A stretch of DNA of 64,000 bases, taken from NCBI RefSeq assembly GCF_000737335.2, contig NZ_JMCC02000052.1, positions 19,566-83,565 on the forward strand, written 5' to 3'. Position numbers and translations under genes: made by a program. This document shows, one piece after another, positions 34,306 through 41,959 of the stretch (position 1 is its first letter; every line of letters starts with the position of its first letter). Source of the DNA: Enhygromyxa salina. Lineage in GTDB: Bacteria > Myxococcota_A > Polyangia > Nannocystales > Nannocystaceae. The notes beneath the pieces were generated by a model that was not told the DNA's origin, did no database searches, and saw nothing but the letters and a program-made list of their open reading frames with translations.

Positions 34306-36062
34306 AGGTGCTCTTGTTGTTCTTCACCGATCCCCGCCGGGCGTTCAGCTCGTCGGTCGCGGCGCTGGCAGCCGTCGTGCGCGAAGCCGGGCACGAAGCC
34401 ATCGCGCTCGAGATCTATCGCAAGTTTCGCATTGACCACGTCGCTGCCCACATCGAAGCGCTGAAGCCGGACGTGATCGGGGTGTCGAGCATGACCCGCG
34501 ACTGGCCCGGCGCGAGCGCGCTGCTGTTGGCCCTGGATCGCAATCGCAGTGGCGATGGCGATGGCGATGGCGAGTCCGCGCCGCGTCCATTCGTGGTCGT
34601 GGGGGGCTATCACGCCAGCCTCGCGCCGCAGGACGTCGCTGGCTGTGCGGCCGTCGACGCCGTGTGCATTGGCGAGGGCGAGCGACCGCTGCGGACCCTG
34701 CTCGGGCGCTTGGCGGCGGGTGATCGCGCGCTGCCGACCGGGCCCGGGCTGTGGGTGCGGCGTCCGGGCGGCTGGACGGATCCGGTGCCGCCCGCCGATC
34801 CCGTGCCCGACATCGCCAGCTTGCCGCGCTGGGACTACGACGTGTTTGGCGAGGTCAGCCAGATCATCGATGACGGCATCAACACCTTTGGCCCGCTGGC
34901 CGACGGCTTCTTGCCGACCCGCGCGGGCCGGGGCTGCCCGTTCACCTGCGCGTACTGTTCGGCGCCGCGGTGGGGCAAGCTGCAGGACTTTGCGAGTCGG
35001 GACAAGCGCAACGCCCGGCCGGTCGCGCATCTGTGCGAGGAGCTCGCGGACCTGCGAGATCGCTACGCCCCCGAGGGCTTCGAGTTCTGGGACGAGCACT
35101 TTCCGCTCGACCTCGCCTGGCTGCGCGAGCTCGCCGAGGAGTACCCGCGCCGCGTCGGCCTCCCGTTCAAGGTAGAGATGCACCCCAGCGCGGCCAGCCG
35201 TGAGCGGCTTGCGCTGCTGGCCAAGGCCGGCTGCGTGCTGTTTCACTGCGGGATCGAGGCCGGCGACGAGAGCTTCCGCCGCGACGTGCTCAACCGGCGC
35301 ACGCCCGACGCCAAGCTGCAGCAGGTGTTCGACGACTGCCGCGAGCTCGGGCTCGAGACCAGCGCCTCGCTCATGACCATGCTGCCCGGCGAGACCCGCA
35401 CGCACACCCGCTCGACCACGGATCTGCTGCATCGCCTGCGCCCCGGCTCGTTCATGTGGTCCACCTACCACCCCTTGCCCGGCACCGTGCTTGGTGACGC
35501 CGCGGTCGCGCGCTGGCCCAGCCCGGCGCGTGAGACCTTCGACGACTACGACGAGGTCCAGACCCTGACGCCGCCGCTGGTCGACGCGAACGAGCGGTCC
35601 GAGACCTTCTTCGAGCTTGGGCAACTGCAGACGCAGCTGGTTCAGATCGCGGCCAAGCGCGTCGACGCGACCCACGCCGAGCTGGTCGGCGAGGGGACAC
35701 CACGCCGTCGCGCGCGGCCGGTCGAGATCCCCATGCCCAAGCGCCCCGCGCCAGCGGGTCTCGCGGCGCTGCTCGGCCTCGCCGCACCCAACGCGGAGCT
35801 CACGGGCGCGCGGGCGGGCCTGGTGTCGTTCGAGCAGGGCGTGCTGCGGGTCGAGATCGATCACCCGCTGGTGGCTGGCGCAGATCCGTGGGAAGTGCGG
35901 ATCGCCCCGCTCGATGGCTCGCGGCACTTCATCGAGGCCGCGAAGGTCGGGCTGTCGTATCGCGGCCGCGAGGCGCCGACCGAGCTGCTCGAGACCTTGC
36001 GGAGCATGGCGGCGGCGCTTGGGGACGTGGGTATCGAGCAGCTGCGCGGCGCGCTGGACTGA
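34302..36062 (+). CDS. B12-binding-domain radical SAM enzyme 2
   Basis: 586 residues, ATG overlapping the preceding stop by 4 bp. Cobalamin-like domain 1-150 (VIGVSSMTRDW, VVVGGYHASLAP, VCIGEGERPL), with a Gly-Asp insertion SGDGDGDGES at 83-92 from a hexanucleotide repeat. Cluster site CPFTCAYC (Cys212, Cys216, Cys219); barrel motifs FEFWDEHFPLD, FHCGIEAGDESFRRDVL, SLMTMLPGET. The final 130 residues are a separate alpha/beta part. Not closely similar to the first radical SAM enzyme outside the core, so it likely does another step. Confidence 0.85.
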   Translation: MKVLLLFFTDPRRAFSSSVAALAAVVREAGHEAIALEIYRKFRIDHVAAHIEALKPDVIGVSSMTRDWPGASALLLALDRNRSGDGDGDGESAPRPFVVVGGYHASLAPQDVAGCAAVDAVCIGEGERPLRTLLGRLAAGDRALPTGPGLWVRRPGGWTDPVPPADPVPDIASLPRWDYDVFGEVSQIIDDGINTFGPLADGFLPTRAGRGCPFTCAYCSAPRWGKLQDFASRDKRNARPVAHLCEELADLRDRYAPEGFEFWDEHFPLDLAWLRELAEEYPRRVGLPFKVEMHPSAASRERLALLAKAGCVLFHCGIEAGDESFRRDVLNRRTPDAKLQQVFDDCRELGLETSASLMTMLPGETRTHTRSTTDLLHRLRPGSFMWSTYHPLPGTVLGDAAVARWPSPARETFDDYDEVQTLTPPLVDANERSETFFELGQLQTQLVQIAAKRVDATHAELVGEGTPRRRARPVEIPMPKRPAPAGLAALLGLAAPNAELTGARAGLVSFEQGVLRVEIDHPLVAGADPWEVRIAPLDGSRHFIEAAKVGLSYRGREAPTELLETLRSMAAALGDVGIEQLRGALD

Positions 36063-36091
36063 CGCCGCGGAGCGTCTGATAACCTGCGCGA

Positions 36092-36868
36092 GTGAGCACG
36101 CACGTCGCCGAGCTCGACGCCCACGTGCACGCGCTGCGCGAGCGCGGGTTCACGATCGTCCCCGCCAGCCACAGCCCGGCCACGGTGGCGTCGCTGCGCG
36201 CGGCTCTGACGGGGCTGTACCAGCGCTGCGGCGCGCCCACCCCTTACTCTGCCAAGGGCGAGCAGCTGGGCGCCGACGTCCAGCTCGCGCCGACCGGCTT
36301 TGTCGTCACGCGTCTGCTCGCGCTGTTTCCCGAGCTCGCCAGCGAGCTGTTGTCGCCCGTTGTCGTCGAGGTGGTTCGCCGCTTGCTCGGTCGCGACATG
36401 CACCTCGAGCTGACCGGCGCGGTCCTGTGTGACGCCGCGCGCCCGTTCTTTTCGTGGCACAACCATATTGGTGGGATCGACGTGGAAGACTATCGGGCCC
36501 GCGACACGTGGCCGCGGTTTGGGGAGTCGGAGCGGGTCATCGCCGTGCTCTACCTCGACGACATCGACGCCAGCGGTGGCGAGCTGCGGGCCTACCCGCG
36601 ACGGATCACCGATCCCACCGAGGCGCCGCACGACGAGATGTCCCCGGACTGGCCTGGCCACGAAAAATTACACTTCGCGGCTGGCTCGACGGTCATCCTC
36701 GAGCAGTGCACCTGGCACGCCGCGATGCCCCGACTCACGCCAGGTCTCCGCATGTTCGTTGGCGTCTACATGACCTCCGCGCGGGCGCCCAAGACCGAGG
36801 CAAGCGACGACTCGCTGTCTGGGTTCAGCGGCGGTGGGCCGCTGCTGCAGTCGTTGCTGCGCGGCTGA
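36092..36868 (+). CDS. PhyH-like oxygenase, paralog 3 (HxH motif)
   Basis: 258 residues from GTG 36092, 29 bp after the radical SAM stop. RPFFSWHNHIGGIDVEDYR gives the HxH pair, VLYLDDIDASGGELRAYPR the next strands and CTWHAAMPRLTPG the distal His, then MFVGVYMTSARAPK. It is closest to paralog 1 in motif detail. Last gene of the plus-strand run; it converges on the permease gene 36911-37885 with only 42 bp between, including a G-rich run. Confidence 0.75.
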   Translation: MSTHVAELDAHVHALRERGFTIVPASHSPATVASLRAALTGLYQRCGAPTPYSAKGEQLGADVQLAPTGFVVTRLLALFPELASELLSPVVVEVVRRLLGRDMHLELTGAVLCDAARPFFSWHNHIGGIDVEDYRARDTWPRFGESERVIAVLYLDDIDASGGELRAYPRRITDPTEAPHDEMSPDWPGHEKLHFAAGSTVILEQCTWHAAMPRLTPGLRMFVGVYMTSARAPKTEASDDSLSGFSGGGPLLQSLLRG

Positions 36869-36910
36869 AAACACCTCGCCCGGGGGGGGCGGGTCCAAGC
36901 TCGAGTCGCG

Positions 36911-37885
36911 CTACTGGTTCAGGACCGCTTTCGAGATCAGCCAGATCCCAACCGCCACCAGCACGCTGGCGATCAGCGCGAAGTGCCGGGCCGTTGGCAG
37001 CGACTTGGTCTGCTTCGCGCCCAAGTACGCGCCCAAGAATGTCGCGCCGCCGACGGTAGCGAAGGCCAGCAGTGACACGCGGCCGCTGCCGATCGCCCCG
37101 AGCGCTCCGGCGACGCCGGTGAAGAAGCCGATCGCCATGTTGGTGCCAGCGGCCTTGGGGGCGCTCACGCCCAAGCGCAGCATCGCGGGCAGTCGCAAGG
37201 TCCCGAGCAGCAGGCCGACCACGCCCGAGAGGGCACCGAGGACGACCCCGATCACGACCTCGAGCGCGAGCAGCTTGCCGCGCAGTTGCGGGCGGCTGCC
37301 GGAGCTCTCGGGCCCAGCGCTGTTTGACCCGGTGGCGGCGGGCCCAGAGGTGGCGGGCCCAGTTGCGGTGGGCGGTGAGTCGCTGGCGGCCGGCTCCGGC
37401 TTGGCCGCGGCGCTCGACTTGCGGATAGCGATCGCCTTGCGACCCAGCGGCACCGCGGAGATCAGCAAGGTCGCGCCGATCACCGCCTCGATCCACCAGC
37501 CCTCGACCTTGACGACGCTGCGCGACGAAATGTAGGCCGCGATCGCCGAGGGCAGGCCAATGCTCAGCAACAAGCGCAGCTCGACCCGCCCTTCACGCGC
37601 GTGGGCGAACGCGCCAGTGCCCGCGCCCAGCGACGAGATCGCCAGGTTCGACGCCGCCGCGGCCGGAGCGGAGCTCAGCGCGATCACCAACAAGGGCAGC
37701 CGAAACTGACCGAGCACGAGCCCGACCATCGCCCCTAGATAGGCCATGACGCCCGATACCAGGGCAGCGGCGACCAGCCACAGCAGCGCGGCGTCGAGTT
37801 GGATCGCCGCCACTCGAGGGCCGAACTCAGCAGCGAGTGTAGGGAGCCAGAGCGTGGTAGCGCCGATCATACACGCGCTTGACAC
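36911..37885 (-). CDS. TauE/SafE-family membrane permease
   Basis: 324 residues with about eight hydrophobic spans. Two related halves are visible: GAMVGLVLGQFRLPLLV...AAAASNLAISSLGAGTGAFAH, and GALSGVVGLLLGTLRLPAMLRLGVSAPKAAGTNMAIGFFTGVAG (in pieces), as in TauE/SafE proteins. A Pro/Ser/Gly-rich cytoplasmic loop (about 155-195) joins them. These proteins export sulfite, sulfoacetate or other organic anions. It may start at the internal ATG 37870. Position beside the cluster could point to product export, but it is read from the opposite strand. Confidence 0.75.
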   Translation of the reverse strand: MSSACMIGATTLWLPTLAAEFGPRVAAIQLDAALLWLVAAALVSGVMAYLGAMVGLVLGQFRLPLLVIALSSAPAAAASNLAISSLGAGTGAFAHAREGRVELRLLLSIGLPSAIAAYISSRSVVKVEGWWIEAVIGATLLISAVPLGRKAIAIRKSSAAAKPEPAASDSPPTATGPATSGPAATGSNSAGPESSGSRPQLRGKLLALEVVIGVVLGALSGVVGLLLGTLRLPAMLRLGVSAPKAAGTNMAIGFFTGVAGALGAIGSGRVSLLAFATVGGATFLGAYLGAKQTKSLPTARHFALIASVLVAVGIWLISKAVLNQ

Positions 37886-37918
37886 CTCGCTCCAGCGATC
37901 GGCATCGTCGCTGCCGCA

Positions 37919-38776
37919 GTGAGCGATCCAGACCCAACCAATGACGCTGGATCAACGCGAGGCCCCGGCGTTGTCGTGCTGCACTGGTCACCGGCGAGCG
38001 CGGGTCTCGTCGATGAGCTCGCCCGCACGATCGCCAGCGTTGGCGTGAATCGCATCACTTGCGTGCGCGACGGGACCGCCCCACTCGCGGTCCGGCAGGT
38101 CCAGGGTGTGGAGGTGCGGACCTTGGCGATCGACGTCAAGCCCGGGTCCGACGCGTACCCGATCCGCCTGATCGATGACGTTGACATTGTCGCCGCTCGC
38201 TCGGTGATCGTGCTGCCGCGCGCGGGCATGGACGAGCCCGACTCGGCCTCGCGCTTGACCTGCGCCGCGATCCGTCGGGCCTGCGGCGACGCGCTTGGCC
38301 CCAACGTGCTGGTCGAGATCGAGGATCCCGAGGCCGCCTTCGAGTTCGTGGGGCTGGGGGTCGCCAACGTGTTCTACCCCGGTCACCTGCGCGCGGCCCT
38401 GCTCGGGCAAGCGTGCGTGGATCTGGGCGTGTTCCAGTTCATCGTGGGGCTGCTGCGTGGTCGCCACCACGTGCAGAGCATCGCGGTCCCCGAGCGCCTG
38501 CGCGACGGGACCTTCGCCGACGCAGCGCTCAGCCTCGAGTGCGACAGCGCGGGCCGGCCGATGACCGTGATCGGCGTGGCCAAGGGTCGCAGCGAGGGAG
38601 GGCAGCCGATCAACGTCGTCGTGAACCCGGGCCCGCGCACGCGCCTGAGCGAGTGCGTGTGCTTGATGGTGTTGGTGACCGGCGAAGATCCCCTCGAGCA
38701 AGCCCCCGAGCAAGCCCCCGAGCAAGCCCCCGAGCGATCCAATAGTGAGCGGCCCGGGATCCAGGTGGGCGCGTGA
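37919..38776 (+). CDS. Stand-alone RCK-like regulatory subunit of a channel
   Basis: 285 residues from GTG 37919. Rossmann-like strand-helix pattern: GVVVLHWSPASAGLVDELA, VRTLAIDV, SVIVLPRAGMDEPDSASRLTC, NVLVEIEDPEAAFEFVGLG, then LLGQACVDLGVFQFIVGLL. This follows the RCK gating domains of CASTOR/POLLUX-type channels (AxxIIVL, HVVVE, alpha-helical arm after P/V strand). There is no membrane segment. The stop overlaps the GTG of the channel gene (GTGA), so both are probably made in fixed ratio. The C-terminus has three 12-bp repeats coding EQAP. Confidence 0.6.
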   Translation: MSDPDPTNDAGSTRGPGVVVLHWSPASAGLVDELARTIASVGVNRITCVRDGTAPLAVRQVQGVEVRTLAIDVKPGSDAYPIRLIDDVDIVAARSVIVLPRAGMDEPDSASRLTCAAIRRACGDALGPNVLVEIEDPEAAFEFVGLGVANVFYPGHLRAALLGQACVDLGVFQFIVGLLRGRHHVQSIAVPERLRDGTFADAALSLECDSAGRPMTVIGVAKGRSEGGQPINVVVNPGPRTRLSECVCLMVLVTGEDPLEQAPEQAPEQAPERSNSERPGIQVGA

Positions 38777-41172
38777 CTCGGCCAGCCAAGCTCGCGGCTG
38801 GGCTGTTCGCTCTGTTCGCGCTGTGGATCACGTGTTGGCTGCCGGTTGCCCGTGCGCAGGAGCCCGCGCCCGAGGCCCAGCCCGATGCCCAGCCCGATGC
38901 CAAGCCCACGCCGCTGCCTGCGGGGACGATCCGGTTTGGCGCAGGCAGCAAGGGCGGCGGATTCTCGCAGACCGGTGACGCGCTCGCGAATGCGCTCGAG
39001 CAGATCAACGCGGGCACGCGGATCCACGTCGAGAACACCGGCGGCTCGTGCGACAACGTCCGCAAGCTCGCGCGCGGAGAGGTCGACGCGGCCCTGGTTC
39101 AATACGACGTCGCGGCCGAGGCCTTCGCCGCTTCGGCTGTCGGTGATCACGCGCTCGAGGACGGGGCCCAGAGCGGGTGGATGTGCGAGCTCTCGTCCGC
39201 CGAGCTCGCGGGCGTCGAGCTTCAGTTAGTCGCCGCGATCGACGACTCGGCGGTCCACGTGATCGTGCGTCGGCCGGTGCGCCTCGACGACTTCAGCTCG
39301 GTCGGCGATCGGCCGATCTTCGTGGGCCAGCTGGGCTCGGGCAGCATGGAGACCTCGAAGGTGATCCTGGGCGCGGCCGGGCTGACCCTCGACGACGTCA
39401 ACTCGCTGCCGATCAAGAACAAAGCCGCGATGACGGCGATGCAGAACGGCGAGCTCTTGATGATGCTGCGGACCACCGAGATCGGTGACGACGCGATCTC
39501 GGGCTTGCTGGCTTCGGGCATGGCCGGGCTCAACGCGCTGCCTGACTCGGTGATCGAGCGCTTGATCGACGGATTTCCGTACTATCGGATCTGCCAGATC
39601 GACGCCCACAGCTACCCGGGACTCGAGTTTGGCGTGCCCAGCGTGTGCGTGAGCACGGTGGTGCTCACGGCCCGCCGCGCGGGCGTTGACGCGCTGAGCG
39701 ACGAGCAGGTTGGCGAGCTGATCGACGGGCTGCGGTGGATCGAGCACAACCCGGTCGAGGGGCAGCCGCCCGTGTCGGTCCGCTGGCGCGACTTCGCCGA
39801 GCGCGAGCCGATCCCGCTGCATCCCGGCGCGGGTCTGACCGAGCGCCGCGACTTTGCGATCTACTGGGCCAAGGTCATCGCTGCGCTCGCGCTGGTGGGT
39901 GGCGCGCTGGTGCTGTTGCGTCGATTCCTGCGTCGCAAGGGTCTGCTGGGCAACCCGCTCAGCGGCAACCTCGAGGGCCAGCTGTCCAACCCGATTGTGC
40001 CCTTTGCTGGGTTCTTGCTGATCGTCGTGGCCGCGACGGTCGTGGTCTGGAACCTCGAGCACGACAGCAACGCCCGCGTTCGCACCCTCAACGACTCGTT
40101 CTGGGAGATGAACATGTTCGCGACGGGCAACTTTGACAGCGAGTCGCTCAAGACCTCGACCGCCCGGGTGATCGGGGCGGCCGCGACGATCGCTGGTTTG
40201 GGTCTGCTCGCGTGGTTTACGGCGGCGCTGACGAGCATCTTGTCCCGCGATCAGATGCGGCTGTTTCGGCGGATGCGAAACCACATCGTGATCTTGAACT
40301 TCCGCGAAGAGATGCTGCAGCTGGTCCGCGTGCTGCGTAGCCCGGGGCCGCTGCGTCAGCGCTCGATCCACGTGGTCGTCTCGGACACCCTGCCGCCGCG
40401 GGTCCGGGCCCAGCTCACGAAGGTGCGGGGGCTGACGATCTACCAGCAAAACCCGGAGGTGCCCGAGGACCTCGTTGATCTGCGCCTGCCCAGGGCTGCG
40501 CGCGTGATCGTGCTGCAAGGTGGCTATCACCCGCTGCGGATCGCGCGGGCGGTGCATCACGCGTGCGTGCGCTTGGATCCGGCGGCCAGGATCGAGGCGA
40601 CCAAACAGCAGCACGGGCTGGGCATGTCGCCGTCGGTTCACTCGCCCGCGCTCGCTGGCGACGACGCCCGCGGGGCTCGGGCGACGGTGCCGGTGACCTT
40701 GGTCGAGGCAACCGATGGCGACGTGGCCGATGGGTTGTTCGATCCCTTCTCGCGCTGGTTGGTGCCGGTTCCGGCCCGGCAGCTCGCCGACGCGTGGCTG
40801 GCCAACGCCTGCGTGGATCCAAGCTTTGGCGAGCTGTTCAACGACATCGTCAGCTTCCGCGACGACAACTCCGAACTCTACACCGTGGAGCTGTCAGAGA
40901 GCTTTCACGGAAAGACCTGGCGAGAGCTTCGCAAGCTGTTGTTCACCGCCCAGGCGCGCGCGGGGATCGTGCCGATTGGGCTGTATCGCGGGCACCAGGG
41001 GCGGCTTGCGTACGACGCGTCGGACGTGGCGGACAGCAGCCCGCAGGCCGCGATCGCGCGGCGGCTGCGGGTGAACCCGCCGCTGGAAACCGTGCTTGGC
41101 GAGGGGGACCGGGTGTTGGCGTTCGCGGAGGACGAGGCGGATCTGCGCAAGGTGTTGAAGTCGCGGCGCTGA
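38773..41172 (+). CDS. TAXI ligand-binding domain fused to CASTOR/POLLUX-like ion channel
   Basis: 799 residues. Signal peptide 1-28 (ARA-Q). Residues 51-330 are a TAXI/TRAP-type solute-binding domain: RFGAGSKGGGFSQTGDALA, ENTGGSCDNVRKLARGEVDAALVQYD, LPIKNKAAMTAM. Spans follow at 361-382 and 407-428, then a pore-like hairpin with SFWEMNMFATGNFDS (441-455) and a third span 465-490. The pore lacks GYG. The cytoplasmic part starts MRNHIVILNFREEM (501-514), like RNHVLILGW of CASTOR/POLLUX, and ends with PSFGELFNDIVSFRDDNSEL and KTWRELRKLLFTA, also as in that family. It reads as a periplasmic-ligand-gated channel with RCK domains, made with the separate RCK subunit upstream. Confidence 0.75.
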   Translation: MTRPAKLAAGLFALFALWITCWLPVARAQEPAPEAQPDAQPDAKPTPLPAGTIRFGAGSKGGGFSQTGDALANALEQINAGTRIHVENTGGSCDNVRKLARGEVDAALVQYDVAAEAFAASAVGDHALEDGAQSGWMCELSSAELAGVELQLVAAIDDSAVHVIVRRPVRLDDFSSVGDRPIFVGQLGSGSMETSKVILGAAGLTLDDVNSLPIKNKAAMTAMQNGELLMMLRTTEIGDDAISGLLASGMAGLNALPDSVIERLIDGFPYYRICQIDAHSYPGLEFGVPSVCVSTVVLTARRAGVDALSDEQVGELIDGLRWIEHNPVEGQPPVSVRWRDFAEREPIPLHPGAGLTERRDFAIYWAKVIAALALVGGALVLLRRFLRRKGLLGNPLSGNLEGQLSNPIVPFAGFLLIVVAATVVVWNLEHDSNARVRTLNDSFWEMNMFATGNFDSESLKTSTARVIGAAATIAGLGLLAWFTAALTSILSRDQMRLFRRMRNHIVILNFREEMLQLVRVLRSPGPLRQRSIHVVVSDTLPPRVRAQLTKVRGLTIYQQNPEVPEDLVDLRLPRAARVIVLQGGYHPLRIARAVHHACVRLDPAARIEATKQQHGLGMSPSVHSPALAGDDARGARATVPVTLVEATDGDVADGLFDPFSRWLVPVPARQLADAWLANACVDPSFGELFNDIVSFRDDNSELYTVELSESFHGKTWRELRKLLFTAQARAGIVPIGLYRGHQGRLAYDASDVADSSPQAAIARRLRVNPPLETVLGEGDRVLAFAEDEADLRKVLKSRR

Positions 41173-41178
41173 GCTTGG

Positions 41179-41216
41179 TGGTGACCGGGGCAGACGAGCA
41201 CCAGATTTGCCAAGCG
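41179..41216 (-). pseudogene. Fragment of a DUF222-HNH gene
   Basis: GCAGACGAGCAC(C)AGATTTGCCAAGCG and the bases before it match 2447-2484 of the HNH gene at two mismatches in 38 bp. On the minus strand it reads RLANLVLVCPGHH, the end of the HNH domain. It fills the gap between the channel stop and the phosphatase stop. Confidence 0.7.
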
Positions 41217-41245
41217 TTTACCCAGTCCTGGCTTCGCTGCACCGG

Positions 41246-41956
41246 TCAGCACGCGCTCTCGGTCGCGGCGGCCTCCCGGACCACGAGCGCGTCTGCGTAC
41301 GCGTCGAGCACCCGCATTTGTACTGACGACAGGCGCACCCCAGGGCGGGCGGCGGTGATCTGCGCGAGCGCCTGCTGAGGCGTCCCGGCGAGGCCGCGGC
41401 GGAGCAACAGCGCGGCGGCGAACAAGCCTGTTCGACCGTGGCCTTGCGCGCAGTGGATCAGCACGCGCTCGGCGGTTGCGACTTGGTCGACGGCGGCCTG
41501 GAGATCCGCGAGGCGTGGCGCGGCCGCATCGAGGATCGGAAAGCAGACATAGCCCGGCCGTTGGCGGATCACCGTAGGCTCGACCTGCTCGCAGGTGAGA
41601 TCGACAATTGTCCGGACCTCCGCGGGCAGCTCCCCCGCCAGCAACCGCCGCGCGAGCCACAACTCTTCGCTGAGCCTCGTCACCGCAGGTTCACGACTGG
41701 TGACGCGAGCGAGCCGCCAGACCACTCCGAGTAGGCCGAGGTAGGGAAGCAACACGAGCGTCGCCGCGACATGCCGGGTGCCATCGGACCGCTTGCCAAA
41801 CACTCGGGTGTCGTGACCCAGGTAGGCCCAACCCACCGCGATCAAGCTCAGACCGAGCCAGCCAAGGGCGACCATGCCAACAGGGCCAACGGCCACGCCC
41901 ATCGCTCCGGCTCCGAGCCCGCCGCCGACAAACATGATCCCAAGCCCACGCCGCAT
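41246..41956 (-). CDS. Membrane-anchored dual-specificity/tyrosine phosphatase-like protein
   Basis: 236 residues. Three hydrophobic spans near 8-30, 28-47 and 64-81, then a cytoplasmic Cys-phosphatase domain. The signature HCAQGHGRTG holds Cys169 and Arg175; VDLTCEQVEP and the conserved FPILDAAAP carries the general-acid Asp. Such enzymes act on phosphoproteins or phospholipids. The gene lies 3 bp after the HEAT-repeat gene and is probably in its operon. Confidence 0.82.
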   Translation of the reverse strand: MRRGLGIMFVGGGLGAGAMGVAVGPVGMVALGWLGLSLIAVGWAYLGHDTRVFGKRSDGTRHVAATLVLLPYLGLLGVVWRLARVTSREPAVTRLSEELWLARRLLAGELPAEVRTIVDLTCEQVEPTVIRQRPGYVCFPILDAAAPRLADLQAAVDQVATAERVLIHCAQGHGRTGLFAAALLLRRGLAGTPQQALAQITAARPGVRLSSVQMRVLDAYADALVVREAAATESAC

Positions 41957-41959
41957 CGC

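Noticed and set aside
39226..40641. 471-codon minus-strand frame over the channel gene
   Set aside because: Antisense of a clearly coding region; Arg/His/Gln-rich and without motifs.
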